A stretch of 64,000 nucleotides of DNA from Chitinibacter sp. GC72 (GCF_009760905.1 NZ_VIRW01000001.1:1-64000), one strand, 5' to 3'; shown: positions 42,290-51,280, counted from the first letter of the stretch. Notes: generated by a model from the sequence alone, not told the origin. Numbers and translations: made by a program.

Positions 42290-42306
42290 ATTCAAATTTT
42301 TTGAAT
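42290..42306. promoter_or_regulatory. LysR-type operator candidate (site 1 of cytochrome b561 operon)
   Basis: ATTCAAATTTTTTGAAT, a 17-bp palindrome. It differs by one base from the site at 45928-45944 upstream of the LysR gene. Lies 87 bp before the cytochrome b561 start. Confidence 0.6.
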
Positions 42307-42365
42307 AGTCAATACAAGTATTTTTGCTATCAATAGGAAGTGTCGCCCTTTAATATCCAACTCAG

Positions 42366-42382
42366 ATTCAGAATTACTGAAT
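42366..42382. promoter_or_regulatory. LysR-type operator candidate (site 2 of cytochrome b561 operon)
   Basis: ATTCAGAATTACTGAAT, a palindrome of the same 17-bp geometry, 76 bp downstream of site 1 and 11 bp before the start codon. It would block or control initiation here. Confidence 0.55.
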
Positions 42383-42393
42383 AAGGAACTCTT

Positions 42394-42954
42394 ATGAAAT
42401 CAACTCAACCAAGCAACTACAATGCGCTGCAGATTGGCCTGCACTGGCTCACGGCCCTGTTGATTCTGGCAGCATTTATTCTGGTCTGGAGTTTTGATAA
42501 CACGCCGCTGGCGCCCGCAACATTCAAACTGAAACTGCAACTGATCGCCTGGCACAAATGGGCCGGCATCACGGTCTTGATGCTATTTGCGCTGCGCATG
42601 GCTTACAAATTAGTCCGTGGCACGCCAGCAATTGACCCCAATCTGCCCGCGTTGCAACGCAAAATGGCGCTGGGCGTGCATCACCTGCTCTACCTGCTGA
42701 TGCTGGCTTTACCGCTGGTGGGTTGGCTGCTGACATCAGCCAAAGGCTATCCAGTGATGCTGTACGGCATCTGGCAAATGCCCGATCTGATTAGCCCGAA
42801 TGAAGAGATGGCGCACACGCTGAAAGAAATACATGAATGGCTAGCCAATGGCCTGATGCTCTGTATTGCACTTCACGTTGCCGGGGCATTGAAACACTAT
42901 TTCATCGACAAGGATGGTACGCTGGCACGCATGCTACCTTTCTTGAAACGATAA
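42394..42954 (+). CDS. cybB: Cytochrome b561
   Basis: A 186-residue diheme membrane cytochrome of the bacterial b561 family with four segments. Heme His candidates are in ALQIGLHWLTALL, WHKWAGITVL, VHHLLYLLMLALP, and KEIHEWLANGLMLCIALHVAGALKH. It transfers electrons between quinol and acceptors; the E. coli homologue CybB acts as superoxide:quinone oxidoreductase. AAGGAAC precedes the ATG. It is first in an operon with two YceI genes, a frequent association. Confidence 0.93.
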   Translation: MKSTQPSNYNALQIGLHWLTALLILAAFILVWSFDNTPLAPATFKLKLQLIAWHKWAGITVLMLFALRMAYKLVRGTPAIDPNLPALQRKMALGVHHLLYLLMLALPLVGWLLTSAKGYPVMLYGIWQMPDLISPNEEMAHTLKEIHEWLANGLMLCIALHVAGALKHYFIDKDGTLARMLPFLKR

Positions 42955-42979
42955 CTTAACTGACTGGAGAAACATCATC

Positions 42980-43537
42980 ATGTTGCGTTCTATGCTTGCC
43001 GCCACTTTCCTGTTTAGCGCCCTGGGCGCACAAGCGGCACAAACCGTGGTGCCACAAAAAAGCCGAATCGGTTTTACTTTCAGCCAGATGAATACGCCAG
43101 CCGATGGCCTGTTCAAAAATTACACCGCGGCGATTGATTTTGACCCTGCCAAGCCAGAAAGCGCCAAAGCGCAAATCGTGATCGATCTGGCCAGCATTGA
43201 CGTTGGCGGCCCCGATGGCAACGCCGAAGCGAAGAAAAAGGCCTGGTTTGACGTGGCCAGCAACCCCAAAGGCACGTTTACCGCCACCAGCGTCAAAGCG
43301 CTGGGCGGAGGCAAATTTGAAACTAAAGGCAAATTGACAATCAAAGGCATTAGCCGCGATGTAGTGGGCCAAATGAGCGCCAAACAGCAGGGTGCAGAGC
43401 TGATTCTGGAAGGCTCGGTGCCGCTCTTGCGTCTGAATTACAAACTCGGTGACGGTGCATGGGCCGACACCGGCACAGTGGCAGATGAAGTCACTGTGAA
43501 ATACAAGCTGGTATTAACCGGCAAAGCTGGAAAATAA
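42980..43537 (+). CDS. YceI-family periplasmic protein (1)
   Basis: A 185-residue protein with a signal peptide (MLRSMLAATFLFSALGAQA) and the YceI lipocalin-like barrel: SRIGFTFSQMNTPADGLF, AKPESAKAQIVIDLASIDVG, the FDVASNPKGTFTA strand, and GDGAWADTGTVADEVTVKYKLVL at the end. YceI proteins bind isoprenoid or quinone-like lipids in the periplasm. It lies 25 bp after cybB. It is only distantly similar to the second YceI protein downstream. Confidence 0.92.
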   Translation: MLRSMLAATFLFSALGAQAAQTVVPQKSRIGFTFSQMNTPADGLFKNYTAAIDFDPAKPESAKAQIVIDLASIDVGGPDGNAEAKKKAWFDVASNPKGTFTATSVKALGGGKFETKGKLTIKGISRDVVGQMSAKQQGAELILEGSVPLLRLNYKLGDGAWADTGTVADEVTVKYKLVLTGKAGK

Positions 43538-43549
43538 GTCCCTGCGCCC

Positions 43550-43626
43550 AAGTTTGCGGCCCAAGCGTCAAAGCCCCAAGCCGTACCGAGGTACGGCAAG
43601 CTAAGCCGTTCACGCTGGAAAACTTG
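43550..43626. repeat. Dispersed repeat type B, copy 2 (palindromic)
   Basis: CAAGTTT with AGCGT on the left and ACGCT with AACTTG on the right flank a perfect CCGTAC/GTACGG hairpin. The right half resembles 23460-23492. Lies between the two YceI genes, where it could attenuate transcription or stabilise mRNA. Confidence 0.5.
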
Positions 43627-43674
43627 AATCAATTGAATCGACCACTTTTTTATACCCAACCGGAGTATCTCAGC

Positions 43675-44238
43675 ATGAAAAAACTGATTCTTGCCTCAAT
43701 TCTGTCTGCCGCCACCCTGAGCGCTGTTGCTGCGCCAGAAACCTATAACGTTGATCCATCGCACACTTTCGCCAGCTTTGAAATCAATCACCTGGGTTAC
43801 TCAACCCAGCGCGGTTCATTCCACAAAACCAGCGGCACCATCACGCTGGATCAGGAAAAGAAAACCGGTAGCGCCGACATCACCATCGATGCCAGCAGCC
43901 TGAACACCGGCTGGGCTGCGCGTGACAAACACCTGACAGGCGAAGATTTCTTCAACGCGGAAAAATTCCCGACCATCACCTTCAAAGGTAAGTCTTTCAA
44001 ATTTGACGGCGACAAGCTGAGCAGCGTGAGCGGTGATTTCACCTTGCTGGGCGTAACCAAACCATTGACTCTGAATGTCACCGCCTTCAAATGCTCGCCA
44101 CACCCGATGAGCAAGAAACCGGCTTGCGGTGCTGATGCTGTGGCCACCATCAAACGCAGCGAGTTTGGCATGGCGGCCTATGTGCCCGCAGTGAGCGACG
44201 AAGTGACCCTGCGCATCCAGGTTGAAGCAATCAAATAA
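43675..44238 (+). CDS. YceI-family periplasmic protein (2)
   Basis: A 187-residue YceI protein with a signal peptide (MKKLILASILSAATLSAVA). The mature part starts PETYNVDPSHTFASFEINHLGYSTQRGSF, then KHLTGEDFFNAEKFPTITFK and FGMAAYVPAVSDEVTLRI, the classical YceI pattern. It may carry a quinone or polyprenyl lipid for cytochrome b561; that link is inference from co-occurrence. The frame is open to 43624 but the ATG at 43675 precedes a clean signal. An intrinsic terminator ends the operon. Confidence 0.94.
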   Translation: MKKLILASILSAATLSAVAAPETYNVDPSHTFASFEINHLGYSTQRGSFHKTSGTITLDQEKKTGSADITIDASSLNTGWAARDKHLTGEDFFNAEKFPTITFKGKSFKFDGDKLSSVSGDFTLLGVTKPLTLNVTAFKCSPHPMSKKPACGADAVATIKRSEFGMAAYVPAVSDEVTLRIQVEAIK

Positions 44239-44266
44239 GCAGTCCAAACAGTCTGCTTAATCTGCA

Positions 44267-44299
44267 CCCCTTTGTTGCCGCTGGCACAAAGGGGTTTTT
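44267..44299 (+). terminator. Intrinsic terminator of cytochrome b561-YceI operon
   Basis: CCCCTTTGT and ACAAAGGGG make a 9-bp stem followed by a T run. Confidence 0.93.
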
Positions 44300-44398
44300 A
44301 TATTACCGGACGCCGTTTTGAGCGGCACGATGCGCTTGCGAGGCCGCCTTGCAACAGCGACAATCTGCCCTTCGCAGAAACACACAGGATTTAGCTTG

Positions 44399-44938
44399 AT
44401 GGAAAAACATCCCTACGCTGCCACAGAATCAACGCCACTACTGGGCAAAGTGATTTTTGCCAGCCGCTGGCTGCAATTGCCAATTTATCTGGGTTTGATC
44501 ATTGTGCAAGGCGTTTACGCCTATAAATTTCTGTCCGCGCTTTACAATATGATGAGCAATCTGACGACCTTGTCGGAAACGCAAATCATGCTGGCCGTGC
44601 TGGGCCTGATTGATGTGGTGATGATTGCCAACCTGCTCTTGATGGTGACGGTGGGCGGCTACGAGACTTTTGTCTCGCGCCTGCGTATTGATCGCCACCC
44701 TGATCAGCCCGAATGGCTCGATCACGTCAACGCCACGGTGCTAAAAGTAAAACTATCGATGGCGATTATCAGCATTTCGTCGATCCACCTGTTGCAGACC
44801 TTTATCAATGCAGCGCAAATGGCCGAAGTAACGATGAAATGGCAAGTGATCATCCACCTAGCCTTTCTGATTTCAGCTGCCGCGCTGGCCTACACCGACA
44901 AGCTGCTCAATTCGGTATCGCAAAGCGCGCGCCACTAA
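44399..44938 (+). CDS. UPF0114/YqhA-family membrane protein
   Basis: A 179-residue inner-membrane protein with three or four hydrophobic segments. Family features include [44 protein letters not shown] and the [18 protein letters not shown] loop. No function is established for UPF0114; length fits the family. The start at 44399 was chosen to begin with the conserved N-terminal region; AGGA lies about 11 nt upstream. Its stop is followed at once by a 49-bp palindromic element. Confidence 0.88.
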   Translation: MEKHPYAATESTPLLGKVIFASRWLQLPIYLGLIIVQGVYAYKFLSALYNMMSNLTTLSETQIMLAVLGLIDVVMIANLLLMVTVGGYETFVSRLRIDRHPDQPEWLDHVNATVLKVKLSMAIISISSIHLLQTFINAAQMAEVTMKWQVIIHLAFLISAAALAYTDKLLNSVSQSARH

Positions 44939-44948
44939 ATACCCGCCA

Positions 44949-44997
44949 TGGTATTGCCATGCAGATCAATTCCAGAATTACTTGCGTGGCAATACTC
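44949..44997. repeat. 49-bp palindromic element, copy 8
   Basis: Ends TGGTATTGC and GCAATACTC. GCCATGCA pairs with TGCGTGGC, and GATCAATTC lies near the middle. It fills the gap between convergent UPF0114 and LysR genes (10 bp and 2 bp left over). Confidence 0.8.
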
Positions 44998-44999
44998 CA

Positions 45000-45923
45000 C
45001 TAATTAGCGGCAACACCACTTGAGAGCCATTGCTGGATCACCGGTGTTGTCGTTAAAGTTTCCACCCACCATTTCAGCGCCTGCCCCACATCCTGGCTGC
45101 GCCAGGCATGACACAGCCGCGATTGCGGCCGCACTTCCGACACCGCTTTGATCACCAGCTCGCCACGCTCCAGATACGGTTGCGCCCACGGCAGCGGCAG
45201 ATAACCGCAGCCCAAACCGGCCACCTGCGCGGTCACTTTGTCCGCCATGCTGGGCACACGCAAGATATCCTGCCCGGATAGAATATTGTAGGAATACGTC
45301 GGCATCTGCCGCGCGCTATCGGGCACCACCACCGCCCGATGCTGCATCAGCACTTGTGACGACAAAGGCTCGGGCGCGTTGGCCAGCGGATGATCGGGCG
45401 AGACAACAAACACGCTGCGAAATTCGCCCAGCGCATGCGTTGAATAGCCGCCGCCCGATGGCCCTTGTGCAATCGCGCCGACGACAATGTCGGCACGACG
45501 TTCAAGCAAAGCCTCCCAGCTCCCCCCCAGCGATTCATGCAAAAACCGCACCCGGGTGCCCGAATTGATCGCGTCAAATTGCTTGAGCAGCGGAATCAGC
45601 AGCGGCAAGGGAATAATGGTATCAACCACAATGGCCAGCTCGGTTTCCCAGCCCGTGGCAATGCGCTTGATCCGGCATTCCAGCTCATTGGCCGCGCGTA
45701 GCAAGTGGCGGCCTTCATTGAGCAATTCCACACCGGCAGCGGTGAGCTGGGCGCGGTGGCCGCTGCGATCAAAAATCGGCACCCCCATATCGTCTTCCAG
45801 CTTGCGCACCATATAGGTTACCGCCGAGGGCACGCGGTGGACTTCCTCCGCAGCTGCGGCAAAACTACCCCGGCGGGCAATAGCGTCGAGGATTTCTAGC
45901 GATTCCAGGCTTAGGCGCAGCAT
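45000..45923 (-). CDS. LysR-family transcriptional regulator
   Basis: A 307-residue LTTR. An N-terminal winged HTH (ILDAIARRGSFAAAAEEVHRVPSAVTYMVRKLEDDMG) leads to a periplasmic-binding-like effector domain. It is divergent from a pirin gene, a common pairing in proteobacteria in which the LTTR activates the pirin and related genes. Two 17-bp palindromes in the 107-bp divergent region match two upstream of cybB. The effector is unknown. Confidence 0.93.
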   Translation of the reverse strand: MLRLSLESLEILDAIARRGSFAAAAEEVHRVPSAVTYMVRKLEDDMGVPIFDRSGHRAQLTAAGVELLNEGRHLLRAANELECRIKRIATGWETELAIVVDTIIPLPLLIPLLKQFDAINSGTRVRFLHESLGGSWEALLERRADIVVGAIAQGPSGGGYSTHALGEFRSVFVVSPDHPLANAPEPLSSQVLMQHRAVVVPDSARQMPTYSYNILSGQDILRVPSMADKVTAQVAGLGCGYLPLPWAQPYLERGELVIKAVSEVRPQSRLCHAWRSQDVGQALKWWVETLTTTPVIQQWLSSGVAAN

Positions 45924-45927
45924 ATTT

Positions 45928-45944
45928 ATTCCAATTTTTTGAAT
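45928..45944. promoter_or_regulatory. LysR-type operator candidate (site 1, LysR-pirin region)
   Basis: ATTCCAATTTTTTGAAT, extended by TT on the left and AA on the right to a 21-bp palindrome. It lies 5 bp from the LysR start, a position suited to autorepression. Confidence 0.6.
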
Positions 45945-46004
45945 AATTCAGGCAGAACTTTTGGCTATCAAAGCCGCGATCTCAAGCTTATTATGGCATA
46001 CACC

Positions 46005-46020
46005 ATTCAAATAGATTGAA
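46005..46020. promoter_or_regulatory. LysR-type operator candidate (site 2, LysR-pirin region)
   Basis: ATTCAAATAGATTGAA, one base short of the full 17-bp symmetry, 77 bp from site 1 and 10 bp before the pirin start codon. Confidence 0.5.
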
Positions 46021-46030
46021 GGAGAAAAGC

Positions 46031-46729
46031 ATGATTACCCTACGCAAATCCGAAGAACGTGGCCACGCCAACCACGGCTGGCTTGATTCCAACTTCAGCT
46101 TTTCCTTTGCCGAATACTACGACCCGGCGCATATGCACTTTGGCGCGCTGCGCGTGATTAACGATGATCGCATCGCGGCCGGCATGGGCTTTGGCATGCA
46201 TCCGCATCAGGACATGGAAATCATCACCTATGTGCTATCGGGCGCCATCGAGCATAAAGACAGCATGGGCAACGGTTCGGTGATCCGCCCCGGTAATGTG
46301 CAGCGCATGAGCGCGGGCACCGGCGTTCGGCATAGCGAATTTAACCCCAGCGACACCGAAGAGACGCATTTGCTGCAAATCTGGATTATTCCGGGGCAAA
46401 AAGGCATTGCGCCATCTTATGAAGAAAAAATCTTCTCGGATGAGGACAAACGCGGCCAGCTACGTTTGGTGGCCAGCCCGGATGCCAGCAATGGCTCGGT
46501 GCTGATTCATCAGGATGTGCGCCTCTACGCGGGATTGTTTGACGGCGATGAAGCGCTGGAGCAAGCCATCCAGATGGGTCGCAAACTGTATGTGCACATC
46601 GCCCGTGGCAGTATTGAAGTGAACGGCATTGCGCTTAAAGCGGGTGACGCGGCCATGCTGACACATGAAACAGCGCTGACGCTCAAGCAAGGCCATGGCG
46701 CCGAAGTGCTGGTCTTTGATCTGTTCTAG
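46031..46729 (+). CDS. Pirin family protein
   Basis: A 232-residue bicupin of the pirin/YhhW group. The metal site motif is in [28 protein letters not shown], followed by [17 protein letters not shown]. coli YhhW has quercetin 2,3-dioxygenase activity; the physiological substrate is unknown, and redox or aromatic-compound stress roles are proposed. GGAG precedes the ATG at 46031. Likely controlled by the divergent LysR regulator. Confidence 0.93.
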   Translation: MITLRKSEERGHANHGWLDSNFSFSFAEYYDPAHMHFGALRVINDDRIAAGMGFGMHPHQDMEIITYVLSGAIEHKDSMGNGSVIRPGNVQRMSAGTGVRHSEFNPSDTEETHLLQIWIIPGQKGIAPSYEEKIFSDEDKRGQLRLVASPDASNGSVLIHQDVRLYAGLFDGDEALEQAIQMGRKLYVHIARGSIEVNGIALKAGDAAMLTHETALTLKQGHGAEVLVFDLF

Positions 46730-46797
46730 ACTGGTCTGTTTTAAATCGATCTGTACTACAGCATCCTGCCCTGCCTGCCCGCATCTACGGCATGGCA

Positions 46798-46846
46798 GGG
46801 TATATCCATGTAAGCACCTATAAATAACATCTACAAAGCAATACCC
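46798..46846. repeat. 49-bp palindromic element, copy 9
   Basis: Ends GGGTATATC and GCAATACCC; ATGTA pairs loosely with TACAA. The left end coincides with a CCCTGCC/GGCAGGG hairpin (46769-46800) that may be the pirin terminator. The rest of the 46730-46985 gap shows a GTAC-ACCTCG-GTAC hairpin just before the next gene. Confidence 0.75.
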
Positions 46847-46985
46847 TAACGGGTCATTGACATACTCCCTTGTCGGCGCTGCCTCTGCGCGCAAGCAGGC
46901 CAGATCCGGACAAATCGGCTGATCGTTTCAGACAAGGCCTTTTACCGTACACCTCGGTACAATCGTCGGCATGGAGGAAACATTC

Positions 46986-48071
46986 ATGCCGACGATCAAA
47001 TTAACCCACAGCTGCGCCGCCGCCCTCGTAGCTGCTTGCGCCTGCCTATCCGGCCCGCTGGCCGCAGCCGAAACCGGCACCGCACCGCTGCTGCTTTCGG
47101 GCCGCTGGGTGCAAAACAGCGACCATTGGCAAGCGAGCTGGCCCGGGGTTGCCATGGCCGCGCGCTTTCAAGGCAGTGCCGTTGGCGTGGTGCTCAATGA
47201 CGAGCGCAGCCACTATGCCGTTGAGATTGATGGCCAGCCCGTCGCACAGATTTCCCCGGCCAGTGGCAAACGCACGGTGTGGATTCGTAGTCTGGCCGCT
47301 GGCGAACACCGTATCGAGCTGATCCGGCGCAATGAAACGCCGGACTATGTGGGCAGCGTATATGGTTTCACGCTCGATGGCGGCCAATGGCTGGCGGCAC
47401 CGACACCACCACAGCGCAAAATTGAATTTATTGGCGACTCTTTCACCGCCGCGCTGGCCAATCTATCGAATAAACGCGATTGCAGCGACGCTGAAATCAG
47501 CAGCAGCACCGACATCAGCCAGGGCTTTGCCATCCAGCTTTCCCGCCAGCTGGGCGCACAGTGGCAAACCAATGCGATGTCGGGCATGGGGCTGATTCGT
47601 AACTGGAATGGCAATCTGCCCGACCGAGATTTCCGCACTTATTATGCCCGTCAGCTGCAAACCGACGCCAGCAGCAAACCCGACAACCACTGGCAGCCGC
47701 AATTGGTCGTGATCGGGCTGGGCGTGAATGATTTTTCCACCCCGGTCAATCCGGGTGAGCAACGCAGTACCGAACAGCGTGCCAAGGATTTTCAGGCGGC
47801 CTATCGCGAGCTGATCAAAACACTGAATGCCCGCTACAAAACGCCGCACATCATTGTGACCGCCATGAAGCTCTGGCCGGACGATCAGCAGCGGCCGAAT
47901 GTACGAGCGGTGGTTGACGCCGAGCAGGCTGCTGGCAATCAGCGCATCCATTATCTGCAGCTGGAGGCGATGCAATTGAGCGCCTGTCAGTGGCACCCCA
48001 ACCGGGCAGACCATCGCCAGGTGATGCAGCAATTACTCGACAAAATTGCCGCTATCAAAATGCAGTGGTAA
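46986..48071 (+). CDS. SGNH/GDSL esterase, carbohydrate esterase family 2-like
   Basis: A 361-residue exported protein. A signal peptide (MPTIKLTHSCAAALVAACACLSGPLAAA) is followed by a beta-sandwich domain (about 35-140, with HYAVEIDGQPVAQI) and an SGNH hydrolase domain with the nucleophile in EFIGDSFTAA, VVIGLGVNDFS, and a C-terminal WHPNRADH that supplies the catalytic His. This two-domain layout is that of CE2 acetyl esterases acting on plant or other polysaccharides. GGAGGAAA precedes the ATG at 46986. Confidence 0.87.
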   Translation: MPTIKLTHSCAAALVAACACLSGPLAAAETGTAPLLLSGRWVQNSDHWQASWPGVAMAARFQGSAVGVVLNDERSHYAVEIDGQPVAQISPASGKRTVWIRSLAAGEHRIELIRRNETPDYVGSVYGFTLDGGQWLAAPTPPQRKIEFIGDSFTAALANLSNKRDCSDAEISSSTDISQGFAIQLSRQLGAQWQTNAMSGMGLIRNWNGNLPDRDFRTYYARQLQTDASSKPDNHWQPQLVVIGLGVNDFSTPVNPGEQRSTEQRAKDFQAAYRELIKTLNARYKTPHIIVTAMKLWPDDQQRPNVRAVVDAEQAAGNQRIHYLQLEAMQLSACQWHPNRADHRQVMQQLLDKIAAIKMQW

Positions 48072-48093
48072 ATATCCCGCCCGGTGTGGCGTT

Positions 48094-49140
48094 CTATTGC
48101 GCCGGGCTGGTACAGCGGCGGTGGATGGCCTCGATCTCGGCCAGAATGGCGTCGCTTAACACCACATCCTGCGCGGCGATGTTCTCGCGCAATTGCGCCA
48201 TTGAAGTCGCACCAATGATGGTGCTGGACACATACCAGCGGCTGTATACCCAGGCCAGCGCCATCTGTGCCGTACTCAGACCATGTGCTTTGGCCAGCTC
48301 ATGGTAGGCAGCCACAGCTGGCGTAACATGCGGTTTGAGATAGCGCGAGCCAAAATTGGCAAACTGGGTCATCCGCCCGGCACTGGCCGGATTGTCGATG
48401 TATTTTCCTGACAGTAGACCAAAGGCCAGCGGGCTGTAGACCATCAGGCCGACCTGTTCACGATGGCAGGTTTCGGCCAGACCATGATCAAAATTGCGGT
48501 TGATCAGGTTGTAGACATTCTGGATGGACTGGATCAGCGGCAGATTTTCGCGCTCGGCCACTTTAACAAACTCCGACACCCCCCATGAGGTCTCGTTCGA
48601 TACGCCGATATAGCGCACCTTGCCCGCGCGAACCAGCTGATCAAGCGCTGCCAGCTGCTCGGCAATGGCCGGGGCATTCGCGTATTCCTGGCTGGGCTCG
48701 TAATAGGTCTGGCCAAACATCGGCACATGCCGCGCTGGCCAGTGAATCTGGTACAGATCGAGATAATCGGTATTGAGCCGTTTCAGGCTGGCATCGCACG
48801 CGGCGATAATCTGCTCGCAGCTTAGCTGCGGGCCACCGCGTATCCAGTCCATACCGCGATTGGGGCCAGCTACTTTGCTGGCAATCACCAGCTGATCACG
48901 TTGCTTATGTTTAAGCCAGCTACCGATGTATTGCTCGGTCAGCCCCTGCGTGCCCGCATTGGCAGGCACCGGGTACATTTCGGCGGTATCGATAAAATTG
49001 ACGCCTGCGGCAACGGCGTATTCAAGCTGCTCGTGCGCTTGCGACTCGCTATTTTGTTCGCCAAACGTCATGGTACCCAGACAGATCCGGGATACCTCAA
49101 GCTCGCTCTGGCCCAAACGGGTATAGATCATTTTTGTCAT
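48094..49140 (-). CDS. Aldo/keto reductase (Tas-like)
   Basis: A 348-residue NADP(H)-dependent reductase with the AKR motifs NFIDTAEMYPVP (Asp and Tyr), IASKVAGPNRG (Lys), and LDLYQIHWPARHVPMFG (His). Closest in layout to E. coli Tas. Substrate unknown. The ATG at 49140 overlaps the TGA of the TraB-like gene by 4 bp (ATGA), so the two are coupled. Convergent with the SGNH esterase gene, 22 bp apart. Confidence 0.92.
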   Translation of the reverse strand: MTKMIYTRLGQSELEVSRICLGTMTFGEQNSESQAHEQLEYAVAAGVNFIDTAEMYPVPANAGTQGLTEQYIGSWLKHKQRDQLVIASKVAGPNRGMDWIRGGPQLSCEQIIAACDASLKRLNTDYLDLYQIHWPARHVPMFGQTYYEPSQEYANAPAIAEQLAALDQLVRAGKVRYIGVSNETSWGVSEFVKVAERENLPLIQSIQNVYNLINRNFDHGLAETCHREQVGLMVYSPLAFGLLSGKYIDNPASAGRMTQFANFGSRYLKPHVTPAVAAYHELAKAHGLSTAQMALAWVYSRWYVSSTIIGATSMAQLRENIAAQDVVLSDAILAEIEAIHRRCTSPAQ

Positions 49141-50051
49141 TTTTGTGCAGGCTCCACCTTGACTGCTGTCACCTTGTAACCGGCAGCGCGCATGGCCGCA
49201 AGCAAGCCATCCTGACCGGTCAGCTGCCCAGCCCCGACGGTAAAGAAAGCTTCGCCTTTTTGCAGGGCGGGCTTGAGGCGCTCGATAATGATCTTGTTGC
49301 GCGAAGTTTTCAGCTCCTTGCGCCATGCGCTAAACCAAGCCCGCTCATGCTTGGGCAAGGCAATGGTTTCGATCTGCATCAGTGGTGCAATCGGGTCCAG
49401 ATTGGATTTCAGATAGGCGGCCATATTGGCGGCAAATGCGCTTTCCAGTTCATCATGATTGGCGATCAGGCCATCAATCAGAATGATCTGTTTGCCCGCA
49501 GGCAGTTTTTTAAACGGCGCCAGCTGCTGCTCAATGCTTTCAATCGCAAAATAGGGCTTATTGGTTTCGGTGGCGTACTGGAAGACATATTCATCCATCG
49601 GGATATTTTCTTTGCCCTGCTTGGGTGAAAACAGCAGCATCGCGACCGCCCACGGCTGCAATTTGGCCGCCACAGCTTCCGGGTAGCCGCGTGCAGCGAG
49701 CAAAGGCAGCACTTTAGCGTAGCGTTCCTGCCCCAGTAGCGCCTGCAGGCTCGCTTCTTTGGTCAGCATGGCCTGAGCCAGCTGAATCGACGAATTCATG
49801 TCGTTGTAGTATTCGGTGCCGATGTACTTGGAATTGAGCAAGGCGGGCTCGACTTCGGGCTTGAATTCCACATCCTGACCATCGGGCGTATTCACAGTGG
49901 CCAGCAACCACGATGCAGGCGAGTTGGCCATTTCGATTTTCCACAACACCGCATTGGACGGGTTGGTTTTTTCTGCATTAGCCGAACAGCCAGTCAACAA
50001 CAACTGGGCACTCAAAATCAGAACAATCAGAGGACGCAGACGCGAAAACAT
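49137..50051 (-). CDS. TraB/GumN-family lipoprotein
   Basis: A 304-residue protein with a lipoprotein signal whose lipobox is LLTGC (Cys near residue 22). The TraB/GumN fold is suggested by ANSPASWLLATVNTPD at the start, LAQAMLTKEASLQALLG in the middle, and AFFTVGAGQLTGQDGLLAAMRAAGYKVTAV at the end, with a GAGQLTG in place of the usual GAxHLxG. Function is poorly known; some homologues are haem-dependent or protease-like. Second gene of a nucleoid protein-TraB-AKR run. Confidence 0.82.
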   Translation of the reverse strand: MFSRLRPLIVLILSAQLLLTGCSANAEKTNPSNAVLWKIEMANSPASWLLATVNTPDGQDVEFKPEVEPALLNSKYIGTEYYNDMNSSIQLAQAMLTKEASLQALLGQERYAKVLPLLAARGYPEAVAAKLQPWAVAMLLFSPKQGKENIPMDEYVFQYATETNKPYFAIESIEQQLAPFKKLPAGKQIILIDGLIANHDELESAFAANMAAYLKSNLDPIAPLMQIETIALPKHERAWFSAWRKELKTSRNKIIIERLKPALQKGEAFFTVGAGQLTGQDGLLAAMRAAGYKVTAVKVEPAQK

Positions 50052-50119
50052 AGAGCAAACCTTATTCGACGGGATACGAAAGTTTTGTAGTATATCGTGG
50101 CTTGTGCAGTGAAACAGCA

Positions 50120-51121
50120 CTATTGATCCAGCAGGGCTTTTTTCAGCTCATCCGGAATATTCGACAGCACCAGCGTGTCGCTGTATTTGTCGTAAATCAC
50201 CGCACCGCTGCGCAGGCTGGCGCGATCAAATTCCAGCTTCCATTGCGCTCCGTTGGCTTTAAAGCGCATCAGCGGCTTGATGGCGCGCCGATCAGGCACA
50301 AAGCCATCGTTGATGCCCAGCTCATCGCTTTGCAAAGCGTTTTGCAATTGCGCGGGCGACTCGGGAAAGACCTGCTCGGCCACTGTCGCCAGATCCACTT
50401 CGCCCTGCCCGTCGCCCAGGGCATCCAGGTAGGAATGAGCGCGCTGGAATAGCTCGTCACGCTCGTGACCGGCAATCGCCTGCTTATTGGCGAAGGCTTC
50501 CAGACCTTTAACCAGTTTCTGGGTTTCTTTCAGCGGCGTTTTAACGTCGTTGCAGCCGAGAAAAGCTTTGAAATAGCCCGCCACATCGCCACGGCCGCGC
50601 AGGAAACTCACATAGCGTTCGCCACCGCTTTTCCAGCTACCCAGATCAATCCGCCCGGCCACGCGCAGATGATCCATATCCAGATGAATGCTATCGACTA
50701 CATTCATCTCGTCAGTCATTGCGGTGCCAATCACCTCGCTAATGAGGGCGACAAAAATAAACTGCATCGCCGCATTGCTCACCTGCGCAATGAGTACATA
50801 GCCACCGCTGGCCAGCGGCTCGGCTTCAGCACGCGTTTGCAGCTCGGCCATCATTTGCTGGCTTAAGCTCAAGAAATCGATGCTTTGCTCGGTAGCAAAT
50901 TGCTCAATAAGTTTGGGCATGGCAAAGCTGGCGTCGTCCAGATCGAATTTGCCAAAACCTTTGCCATTGCGCGTACCGTACAACTCGCACACATGATCGA
51001 CCAAACGCTGCGACGCGCTATTGAGCGCCAGCGGCGCAGTGCCAAGTGCAACACGCGCCGGGCCGTTAGGCTCTTTGTGCAGTTGGTGGATAATCAGATG
51101 TTCAATGGTATTTAGCGTCAT
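50120..51121 (-). CDS. Nucleoid-associated protein NdpA/YejK family
   Basis: A 333-residue protein of the NA37/YejK family, found associated with the nucleoid. Family stretches include TIEHLIIHQL at the start, YVLIAQVSNAAMQFIFVALISEV, and YVSFLRGRGDVAGYFKAFLGCNDVKTPLKET. Biochemical role unresolved. The ATG at 51121 is preferred to the upstream GTG at 51142. It is followed after 68 bp by the TraB-like gene on the same strand. Confidence 0.88.
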   Translation of the reverse strand: MTLNTIEHLIIHQLHKEPNGPARVALGTAPLALNSASQRLVDHVCELYGTRNGKGFGKFDLDDASFAMPKLIEQFATEQSIDFLSLSQQMMAELQTRAEAEPLASGGYVLIAQVSNAAMQFIFVALISEVIGTAMTDEMNVVDSIHLDMDHLRVAGRIDLGSWKSGGERYVSFLRGRGDVAGYFKAFLGCNDVKTPLKETQKLVKGLEAFANKQAIAGHERDELFQRAHSYLDALGDGQGEVDLATVAEQVFPESPAQLQNALQSDELGINDGFVPDRRAIKPLMRFKANGAQWKLEFDRASLRSGAVIYDKYSDTLVLSNIPDELKKALLDQ

Positions 51122-51280
51122 GGAAATGGGGCAGCCGATCAATGGTCAAGAAGTGTTTCCTTCGCCGCCAGCTTGCAAACAGGGCAAAGGTCAGCCGCCA
51201 TTTTCCATTCTTTGTGCGGGCTTGACCAGCGCAGCTTGCTCCGGTGCTGGGGTGCAGACTGGAGCGCTGATATTTTACCT

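Noticed and set aside
48079-48107. GCCCGG/CCGGGC hairpin between the SGNH esterase and aldo/keto reductase genes
   Set aside because: Stem is only 6 bp with a 17-nt loop, no T run, and half of it is coding sequence.
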